Shown here: positions 51,704-58,553 of the stretch, one piece after another
How positions within the stretch are numbered: the stretch's first letter is position 1
How the letters are laid out: each line of letters starts with the position of its first letter
From: Methylotenera_A sp049687015
GTDB taxonomy: Bacteria; Pseudomonadota; Gammaproteobacteria; Burkholderiales; Methylophilaceae
DNA: 58,553 nt
Assembly (NCBI GenBank): GCA_049687015.1
Contig: JBAVIP010000059.1
Coordinates: forward strand, 1-58,553
Direction of reading: 5' to 3'
Program-made: the position numbers and the translations under genes
Notes under the pieces: generated by a model
The model's database searches: none
The model's input: only the letters and a program-made list of their open reading frames with translations
What the model was told of the DNA's origin: nothing

Positions 51704-53248
51704 TTAATCTTTAACCAAAGGCGCTTCTTCTTGTGGCTCCACCGTCTCCTTGCGGCGACGTGGGAACAGCGTGATTTTTGAAACCCCATGCGAGCTATCG
51801 TTACCAAAACTAAAGCCGTTTTGACCTTGAAAGCCAAAAGAGTCATCCAGCGTCTCTTCAGTATGACCTGTCGGAATCACAAAGCGGTCTTCGTAATTGG
51901 CGATGGCAAGGTAACGATACATTTCCTTGGCTTGATCATCTGTAATGCCAGCCGCATCAAGTGCACGTGTATCGGCTTTGCCTTCTACATGCACTGAACG
52001 CTGATAGCTACGCATCGCAATCAAACGGTTCAACGCACTTTCAATAGGCTCAGTTTTACCTGCAGTGAGCAAGTTGGCCAAATACTGCACAGGCAAGCGC
52101 ATGGTACCAGCCACAGGAATCGCACCATCTGGACCAACGGGTAAATTGCCTTGGTCAATCTGCGACTGCACTGGTGACAGCGGCGGCACATACCACACCA
52201 TAGGCAGCGTGCGGAACTCAGGATGCATCGGGAAAGCAATCTTCCAATCCATTGCCATTTTCCAAATTGGAGAATTGCGTGCTGCATCTAGCCAATCTTC
52301 GTTAATGCCCTCTTTGCGCGCTTCTGCAATCACTTCCGGGTCGTTCGGGTCGAGGAAAATCTTGCATTGTGCTTCGTACAAGTCCTGCTCGTCTTCCATA
52401 CTGGCCAGCTCTTCAATACGGTCTGCATCATATAGCATGATGCCGTTGTAACGAATACGCCCAACGCAGGATTCTGAACATACTGTCGGCATGCCGGATT
52501 CCACGCGTGGATAACAGCCGATGCACTTCTCCGCCTTGCCTGATTCCCAGTTGTAGAATACTTTTTTATACGGGCATGAGCTCACGCACATACGCCAGCC
52601 GCGGCATTTGTCCTGATCCACCAGCACAATGCCATCTTCTTCGCGTTTGTAAATAGAGCCCGATGGGCAAGCCGCTACACATGATGCATTCAAGCAATGG
52701 TTGCAAATACGCGGCAGATACATATGAAAAGTATTCTCAAACTGACCGTACATCTCCTTCTGAATATTATCCATATTTTTGTCTTTACTGCGTTTGTGGT
52801 ACTCCCCTGCCAGGTCATCTTCCCAGTTAGGACCCCAAGTGATTTTCTCCATGCTTTCGCCAGTAATTTGCGAGATAGGGCGTGCAGTCGGCGTCGCTTC
52901 TAAGAGTGGAGCGTTTTTCAGGTGCGCGTAGTTGTAGGTAAATGGCTCGTAGTAGTCGTCAATTTCTGGCATGTCCGGGTTGGCAAAAATATTGAGCAGT
53001 TTAGAAATGCGGCTGCCGGACTTTAACTCTAGCTTGCCGTTTTTAAGCTCCCAGCCACCCTTCCAAATCTCCTGGTTTTCCCACTGTTTTGGATAACCGA
53101 TGCCTGGTTTTGATTCAACGTTATTAAACCAGGCGTATTCCATACCTTTTCTATTTGTCCACACGTTCTTGCAGGTCACCGAGCAGGTGTGACAGCCGAT
53201 GCATTTGTCCAGGTTAAAGACAAAGGCGAATTGTGCGCGTACTTTCAT
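51704..53248 (-). CDS. narH: respiratory nitrate reductase beta subunit
   Basis: 514 residues. Four cluster-binding Cys groups are seen: CIGCHTCSVTCKN, CNHCLNASCVAACP, CRGWRMCVSSCP (Trp replacing a Cys gives the 3Fe-4S cluster) and CIGCYPRVESG...CSESC. It carries electrons from NarI to NarG on the cytoplasmic face of the membrane. It lies 21 bases after narG. Confidence 0.97.
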   Translation of the reverse strand: MKVRAQFAFVFNLDKCIGCHTCSVTCKNVWTNRKGMEYAWFNNVESKPGIGYPKQWENQEIWKGGWELKNGKLELKSGSRISKLLNIFANPDMPEIDDYYEPFTYNYAHLKNAPLLEATPTARPISQITGESMEKITWGPNWEDDLAGEYHKRSKDKNMDNIQKEMYGQFENTFHMYLPRICNHCLNASCVAACPSGSIYKREEDGIVLVDQDKCRGWRMCVSSCPYKKVFYNWESGKAEKCIGCYPRVESGMPTVCSESCVGRIRYNGIMLYDADRIEELASMEDEQDLYEAQCKIFLDPNDPEVIAEARKEGINEDWLDAARNSPIWKMAMDWKIAFPMHPEFRTLPMVWYVPPLSPVQSQIDQGNLPVGPDGAIPVAGTMRLPVQYLANLLTAGKTEPIESALNRLIAMRSYQRSVHVEGKADTRALDAAGITDDQAKEMYRYLAIANYEDRFVIPTGHTEETLDDSFGFQGQNGFSFGNDSSHGVSKITLFPRRRKETVEPQEEAPLVKD

Positions 53249-53269
53249 GATGTTCTCCTTATGCCTTAT

Positions 53270-56200
53270 TTACTTTGCGCCAATGCCGACGGGGTTAAGT
53301 TGAGCTTCGCGTTCCGGCGTCAGCGGACGTTCCAGCCAATCCACATCCTTATCCGCAATCTTATGCAAGGCTACCATCGTGTCCCGTTGGCAGCCCACCG
53401 TACCGTAATAGTTAAAGCCGTAAGATAGCTGAGCGTAGCCACCGATCATATTGGTCGGCTTCATAATGACACGCGTTACAGAATTCAAAATGCCGCCGCG
53501 TTTGCCTGTAGTGGGTGAGCCTGGCACATTCACATTCTTCTCCTGCGCGTGATACATCATGGCCATGCCACGCGGCACACGTTGGGAGACCACAGCACGT
53601 GCTACTGTCGCGCCATTGTGGTTCACCGCTTCTACCCAGTCGTTGTCTTCAATGCCAATGACCTTAGCATCATCCTCTGCCAGCCAGACATAAGGGCCGC
53701 CACGGAACAAGGTCAACATACGCGCAGTATCTTGGTAAGATGAATGGATGCCCCATTTGGAGTGCGGCGTGATCCAGTTCAACTCCAGATGCGGCTTGGA
53801 AGTTACACTCTTGGGCAGTGCATTCAATTCGCCCAAATCCACCATCGGCTTATAGGTACAGAAGCCCTCTCCGAAGTCCAGCATCCATTCATGATCCTGG
53901 TAGAAATGTGCACGACCAGTCAGTGTGCGGAATGGGATATGCTCATGAATATTGGTATAGCCTGCAGTGTAAGACACATGCTCAGATTCAATGCCAGACC
54001 AGGTTGGCGCTGTGATAATTTTGCGCGGCTGCGCCTGAATGTCTCTGAAGGTGAACTTGTCCTCATGACGGCCAGCGTATAGATGGTGGTGATCTATGCC
54101 GGTTTTCTTAGATAAAGCACTCCATGATTTATGCGCCACTTCACCATTGGTTTCGGGCGCCATGCGCATCACTGAGTCGCATACCTCAATATCTTCCGCC
54201 AGCGAAGGCATGCCGAACGAAACGCCAGGCTCTTTCACGGTGCTATTATGTTTCTTGAGCTCTTCGTATTCCTGATCTGTATTCCAGTCGATGCCTTTGA
54301 TATTGTTGCCGAGTTTCTGCATTAACGGCCCAAGTGCAATGAACTTACGGTAAGTATCGCCATAGGTACGCTCGACCAGTTTGATAATCGCCATGGTTTT
54401 GCCCGGAATCGGCTCGCAATCGCCTTCTTTCCAGTTTTTAACTTCACCAAAAGGCTGCGCCAGTTCTGCAGCTGAGTCATGCTGCATCGGCAAGGCCACC
54501 ACTTCTTTCTTGGTGCCAAGATGCTTTTCAGCCAGCGGCGAGAATGTTTTAGCAATGGTTTTGAAAATCTGCCAATCGGATTTAGATTCCCAGCCAGGTG
54601 ACACCGCCTCTGACAGCGGATGAATGAACGGATGCATGTCCGTGGTATTGAGATCGTTCTTCTCATACCAGGTCGCTGTTGGCAGGATAATGTCTGAATA
54701 AGCGCCGGTAGAATTCAGGCGAAAATTGATATCCACCATCAAATCCAGCTTGCCGATGGGCGCATCTTCATGCCATTTCACTTCTTTGTTATCCCGCCCT
54801 GCGCCTGATTCCTGCAATACACCGTTTTGCGCACCCAAGAGATGCTTAAGGAAATACTCATGTCCTTTGGCAGAAGTACCAATCAGATTAGCACGCCATA
54901 CAAACAGGTTGCGCGGCCAATTCACCAGGCTATCTGGGTCAGCATAGGCGACATCTAACTCGCCAGATTTCAATTTATTAGCTACATATTTGGCAACCGC
55001 AGGTTCATCAGTAGCACCGTTCTGCATCGCCTCCTCTGCCAGTTCAATCGGGTTTTGGTTGAAGTTTGGCATGGATGGCAACCAGCCCATGCGCGCCGCT
55101 TTAACGTTGTAGTCAGCAATTGAATTTCCTCTGTTTTTGCCTTTACCGGCAGGTGACAGCAAACTGTCGGCATCAAGCGTTTCATAACGCCACTGGTCAG
55201 TGTGGAAATACCAGTACGAGGTCGAGTTGGTATGGCGTGGCGGGCGGTGCCAATCCAGCGCAAACGCAATCGGCGCCCATCCTGCTTGAGGGCGAAGTTT
55301 CTCCTGCCCCACATAGTGCGCCCAGCCACCCCCTGTTTGCCCTACACAGCCGCACATGTGCAACAGGTTCATAATCGAACGGTAAGCCAAATCATTGTGG
55401 TACCAATGGTTAATAGCAGCACCCATAATTACCATGGATTTACCCTTGGTTTTTGAGGCGTTGTAGGCAAATTCGCGGCCGGTACGCTCAATATCAGCGG
55501 CTTTCACACCAGTGACTTTTTCCGCCCAGGCGGGTGTGTAAGCAATATTGGCATCATCATAGTTTTTGGCAACATTTGCGCCACCCAAACCACGATCTAT
55601 GCCATATTGCGCAATTTGCAGGTCAAACACGGTGGCAACCAATGCTTCTTCACCGTTCGCTAATTTGACTTTGCGGACTGGCACATTGCGGTATAGCAAA
55701 GCATCTTCGCCATGAGTGAAATGAGGGAAGCCGATGGAAACCACATCATCGCGTGCATCAATACAAGTCAGTTGCGCCAGTGTTTCCTGCTGATTTGCAC
55801 CGGTTTTCTCCATAAGATTCCATTTACCTTCCTCGCCCCAGCGGAATCCGATACTGCCGTTAGGCGCAACATACGCATTAGTTTTTTCATCGTAAACAAT
55901 GGTTTTCCAGTCAGGATTGTTGGCTTCACCTAATGCGCCATCAAAATCCGAAGCACGTAAGAAACGGTCCGACACATAAGCATCATCTTGTTTGCGCAGC
56001 ATTACCTGCATAGGCATATCGGTGTACTTACGAGCGTATTCCTGAAAATACGGGTCTTGGTTGTTGATATGAAATTCTTTTAAAGCAACGTGCCCCATCG
56101 CCAGGAATGCAGCAGCATCAGTGCCTTGTTTAATTGGCATCCATAAATCAGAGAATTTGCAGAATTCAGCGTAATCTGGAGCCATTGCCACGATTTTTGC

Positions 56201-57025
56201 ACCCTTATAGCGCACTTCAGAAGCAAAGTGAGCATCGGGTGTGCGCGTCATCGGCAGGTTAGCGCCAGTAATAATAATGTAGGTAGAGTTATACCAATCA
56301 GCCGCTTCTGGCACGTCGGTTTGCTCACCCCAGGTTTGTGGGCTGGCAGCAGGTAAATCGCAGTACCAATCATAAAAAGAACCGCAGGCCGCACCGATTA
56401 AGGAAAGGTATCTGGAGCCTGCAGCGTACGAAATCATGGACATTGCAGGGATAGGTGAAAAACCGAATATGCGATCTGGGCCCCATTTTTTGATGGTGTA
56501 GACATTGGCAGCGGCAATAATTTCATTCACTTCATCCCAAGACGTGCGTACAAAACCGCCCAAACCACGCACAGCGGTATAGGACCTACGTTTTTTCTCG
56601 TCGGCTTGGATGGCCGCCCATGCATCAACCGGGTCTTTGCCGGTTTTACGCTCTGCGCGATAAAGATCAATCAGCCGACCACGAATCAAAGGATGCTTAA
56701 TCCGATGTGGGCTGTATAGGTACCAGGAGAACGATGCGCCTCGCTGGCAGCCGCGTGGCTCATGGTCGGGCAGATCATCACGAGTACGTGGATAATCAGT
56801 TTGCTGCATCTCAAACGACACCAGACCATTCTTGACAAAAATCTTCCAGCTACAACCGCCGGTGCAGTTTACCCCATGGGTGGAACGCACCACCTTGTCG
56901 TGCTGCCAGCGGTGGCGGTAGGCGTCCTCCCACTGCCTGTCTTCATTAGTAACGATGCCGTGATTATTCGAGAAAGTCTCTTTGACTTTATCAAAAAATT
57001 TCAGTCTATCCAGAAAGTGACTCAT
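53270..57025 (-). CDS. narG: respiratory nitrate reductase alpha subunit (Mo-bisMGD)
   Basis: 1251 residues, full length. The FS0 cluster is held by His50, Cys54, Cys58 and Cys93 (HGVNCTGGC and GCQRGASF), and the Mo ligand Asp lies in TRTPDAHF near residue 265. It reduces nitrate to nitrite in the cytoplasm with electrons from quinol. No Tat leader is present, only the vestigial N-terminus typical of the membrane-bound cytoplasmic type. It follows narK by 46 bases. Confidence 0.98.
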   Translation of the reverse strand: MSHFLDRLKFFDKVKETFSNNHGIVTNEDRQWEDAYRHRWQHDKVVRSTHGVNCTGGCSWKIFVKNGLVSFEMQQTDYPRTRDDLPDHEPRGCQRGASFSWYLYSPHRIKHPLIRGRLIDLYRAERKTGKDPVDAWAAIQADEKKRRSYTAVRGLGGFVRTSWDEVNEIIAAANVYTIKKWGPDRIFGFSPIPAMSMISYAAGSRYLSLIGAACGSFYDWYCDLPAASPQTWGEQTDVPEAADWYNSTYIIITGANLPMTRTPDAHFASEVRYKGAKIVAMAPDYAEFCKFSDLWMPIKQGTDAAAFLAMGHVALKEFHINNQDPYFQEYARKYTDMPMQVMLRKQDDAYVSDRFLRASDFDGALGEANNPDWKTIVYDEKTNAYVAPNGSIGFRWGEEGKWNLMEKTGANQQETLAQLTCIDARDDVVSIGFPHFTHGEDALLYRNVPVRKVKLANGEEALVATVFDLQIAQYGIDRGLGGANVAKNYDDANIAYTPAWAEKVTGVKAADIERTGREFAYNASKTKGKSMVIMGAAINHWYHNDLAYRSIMNLLHMCGCVGQTGGGWAHYVGQEKLRPQAGWAPIAFALDWHRPPRHTNSTSYWYFHTDQWRYETLDADSLLSPAGKGKNRGNSIADYNVKAARMGWLPSMPNFNQNPIELAEEAMQNGATDEPAVAKYVANKLKSGELDVAYADPDSLVNWPRNLFVWRANLIGTSAKGHEYFLKHLLGAQNGVLQESGAGRDNKEVKWHEDAPIGKLDLMVDINFRLNSTGAYSDIILPTATWYEKNDLNTTDMHPFIHPLSEAVSPGWESKSDWQIFKTIAKTFSPLAEKHLGTKKEVVALPMQHDSAAELAQPFGEVKNWKEGDCEPIPGKTMAIIKLVERTYGDTYRKFIALGPLMQKLGNNIKGIDWNTDQEYEELKKHNSTVKEPGVSFGMPSLAEDIEVCDSVMRMAPETNGEVAHKSWSALSKKTGIDHHHLYAGRHEDKFTFRDIQAQPRKIITAPTWSGIESEHVSYTAGYTNIHEHIPFRTLTGRAHFYQDHEWMLDFGEGFCTYKPMVDLGELNALPKSVTSKPHLELNWITPHSKWGIHSSYQDTARMLTLFRGGPYVWLAEDDAKVIGIEDNDWVEAVNHNGATVARAVVSQRVPRGMAMMYHAQEKNVNVPGSPTTGKRGGILNSVTRVIMKPTNMIGGYAQLSYGFNYYGTVGCQRDTMVALHKIADKDVDWLERPLTPEREAQLNPVGIGAK

Positions 57026-57071
57026 TATTCAGCTCCTTGGTAAATTCGCTTAGTACTTAGATTATTCAGTT

Positions 57072-58553
57072 TTATGGGTTCTTGATCTCGCTGCCCGCGC
57101 GCAGATAGAACCACCAGTTCAATATCAGGCACAGCGCATAGAATACGGCAAAACCATACATCGCCATTTCAGGCGTGCCAGCCTTAATCTGTCCTTTAAT
57201 CACTTCTGGCGCGATAAATGATCCGTAAGCTGCGACAGCAGAGGTCCAACCCAGCACTGGGCCAGCTTGCACACGATCAAAAATCACCCCTACGGTACGG
57301 AAAGTAGAACCGTTACCAACACCTGTCGCAGCAAACAACACCACAAACACCACTAGAAATTGTGTGAAATAAATCTCTGGTGTCGCTGAATGATAAGCCT
57401 GCATCATGGTGTAACCTGCATAGGTAGAGGCTGCCACCATCACCACCGAAATGATTTGAGTAACAATAGAACCGCCAACCTTATCGGAAATCCAGCCTCC
57501 AACAGGACGGATTAGCGCGCCAACGAAAGGCCCAATCCAGGCGTAAGTCAACGCAGAAGGTGCAGCCGGGTTCTTGACATGACTCCAGGTTTGAGTCGCT
57601 GCATCTAGCAGGTGCTGGTCACCAAATATCACGGTGATAGAAAGCGGCAATGCCATCGAGAAGCCGATGAAAGAGCCGAAAGTGACCAGATAAAGTGCTG
57701 TCATTGACCATGTGTGCTTATTTTTGAAGATAGCGAACTGCTTGGCGATGTTCTCTTTCATGGTGCCAAATGCCGCCAGTTTCATAATCAGCAAGGTAGT
57801 GCCAATGATAAGCGGCATGGTCACCCACATGTTAAGCAGTCCCAAGCCAGTCGGTGCAGGTAGGTATAAATAAAGCCCTGCAATGGCCGGCACAAAGGCC
57901 AAGGTGTACAACCAAGTGATTTTTATAAATGCCAACAGCGTTTTGCCAGCATCGGTAGAAATCGGTAGCAAATTGTTCATGCCAAACCAGCAAAGCGCGG
58001 CTAATGGTACCAATGACAGCACCCAGGCAAATCCGGCATTCTGAATAAAGGTTGACGTACCGGCAGGAATCTTGCCGAATATCCAGCCACTATCTTTCAC
58101 CAGCGTTGTTGGTTCGCCGCCCAGTGCGCCAAAAACACCAACAGTCATGACGAGCGGAATCAAAACCTGCATGGTAGTCACACCAAAGTTGCCCAAACCT
58201 GCGTTAATGCCTAGCGCGGTACCTTGCAAACGTTTGGGGAAAAAGGTGCTGATATTGCTCATGGAACTGGCGAAATTGCCGCCACCCACGCCAGACCATA
58301 GTGCCATGAGCTGAAATGCCCACAGCGGCCACTCTGGATGCTGCAATGCAATACCAGTACCAATTGCCGGCGTCAGCAGCATGGCCGTAGTGAGAAAAAT
58401 GGTGTTGCGTCCACCTGCAAGACGAATAAAAAATGAAGATGGGATACGCATGGTAGCCCCAGCCAACCCCGAAATCGCGGTTAGCGTAAACAGCTCATCC
58501 TTGCTGAATGGAAAGCCCAGATTGCTCATCTGTACTGTGATAATGCCCCACAT
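57072..58553 (-). CDS. narK: nitrate/nitrite transporter NarK (5' end cut by the window)
   Basis: 493 residues are visible; the beginning, about 40 residues with the first membrane helix, lies past the right edge. MWGIITVQMSNLGFPFS is an internal part of the first helices, so the Met at the edge is probably not the start. The nitrate signature GGGNFASSMSNISTFFPKRLQGTALG and a second one, GNGSTFRTVGVIF, are present in the two halves. It imports nitrate or exchanges it with nitrite. It probably heads the narGHJI operon. Confidence 0.95.
   Translation of the reverse strand: MWGIITVQMSNLGFPFSKDELFTLTAISGLAGATMRIPSSFFIRLAGGRNTIFLTTAMLLTPAIGTGIALQHPEWPLWAFQLMALWSGVGGGNFASSMSNISTFFPKRLQGTALGINAGLGNFGVTTMQVLIPLVMTVGVFGALGGEPTTLVKDSGWIFGKIPAGTSTFIQNAGFAWVLSLVPLAALCWFGMNNLLPISTDAGKTLLAFIKITWLYTLAFVPAIAGLYLYLPAPTGLGLLNMWVTMPLIIGTTLLIMKLAAFGTMKENIAKQFAIFKNKHTWSMTALYLVTFGSFIGFSMALPLSITVIFGDQHLLDAATQTWSHVKNPAAPSALTYAWIGPFVGALIRPVGGWISDKVGGSIVTQIISVVMVAASTYAGYTMMQAYHSATPEIYFTQFLVVFVVLFAATGVGNGSTFRTVGVIFDRVQAGPVLGWTSAVAAYGSFIAPEVIKGQIKAGTPEMAMYGFAVFYALCLILNWWFYLRAGSEIKNP

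Noticed and set aside
55120..55456. Overlapping plus-strand ORFs inside narG
   Set aside because: They are antisense shadows of a conserved coding region, without ribosome binding sites or recognisable domains.
1..58553. CRISPR arrays, rRNA or tRNA genes
   Set aside because: No regularly spaced identical repeats and no recognisable tRNA cloverleaf or rRNA sequence were seen on either strand; the repeats found are REP-type palindromes or attC sites.

Overview
The window looks like the chromosome of a Gram-negative betaproteobacterium, most likely a Methylophilaceae methylotroph of the Methylotenera type. The reasons are a periplasmic MxaD-like SRPBCC protein beside a YVTN beta-propeller, the operon orders lptD-surA-pdxA-rsmA and pepP-ubiH-ubi, RpoN-type control of a type IVa pilin, and a complete narK-narGHJI set. 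The family assignment is inference; no rRNA or tRNA gene was seen to confirm it.

Region by region. 1-885 is the end of an integron cassette array read on the minus strand: two attC sites, a cassette protein with a strong ribosome binding site, a small hydrophobic cassette ORF, and a third cassette running off the left edge. No integrase gene lies in the window. 1034-9680 is ordinary chromosome: a GST, nadC, an orphan GspE/PilB-like ATPase, the ilvB-ilvH-ilvC branched-chain amino acid operon, psd and rppH. 9766-13625 holds a beta-propeller lipoprotein, the MxaD-like protein and the pilin gene pilA behind a full-consensus sigma-54 promoter, all embedded in at least three families of short palindromic repeats; one family flanks a REP-associated tyrosine transposase (RAYT). 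13630-17785 is a three-gene cyclic-nucleotide module: CHASE2 class III cyclase, metallo-beta-lactamase-fold phosphodiesterase, and cNMP-binding/rhodanese protein. 17923-22745 carries an esterase, the isoprenoid operon xseB-ispA-dxs, folE2, and the degenerate tail of a second folE2. 22772-27593 carries dodecin, an M23-domain protein without a signal peptide paired with a secreted unknown, an aspartic protease, an MFS carrier and a YdcH-family protein. 27744-31688 has aroC, an amidotransferase, rluE, icd and a cold-shock gene. 32037-35038 is pilB-pilC. 35122-41242 (minus) is a compact set with mostly overlapping genes: amgK-murU-pepP-ubiH-ubi-dsbC. 41401-47039 (plus) is lptD-surA-pdxA-rsmA. 47250-58553 (minus) is nitrate respiration: narK (cut by the right edge), narG, narH, narJ, narI, a beta-carbonic anhydrase, an outer-membrane porin and moaA.

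How the genes fit together. IlvBH and IlvC make branched-chain amino acid precursors. IspA and Dxs supply isoprenoids, including the quinone tail whose ring is hydroxylated by the two Ubi monooxygenases; that quinol feeds NarI. MoaA contributes to the molybdenum cofactor that NarG needs. PilA, PilB and PilC belong to one type IV pilus machine although their genes are 20 kb apart. AmgK-MurU recycle cell-wall sugars, and LptD-SurA build the outer membrane. The least ordinary parts are the integron array, the REP/RAYT cluster around pilA, the cyclic-nucleotide module, the M23/secreted-protein pair and the folE2 scar.
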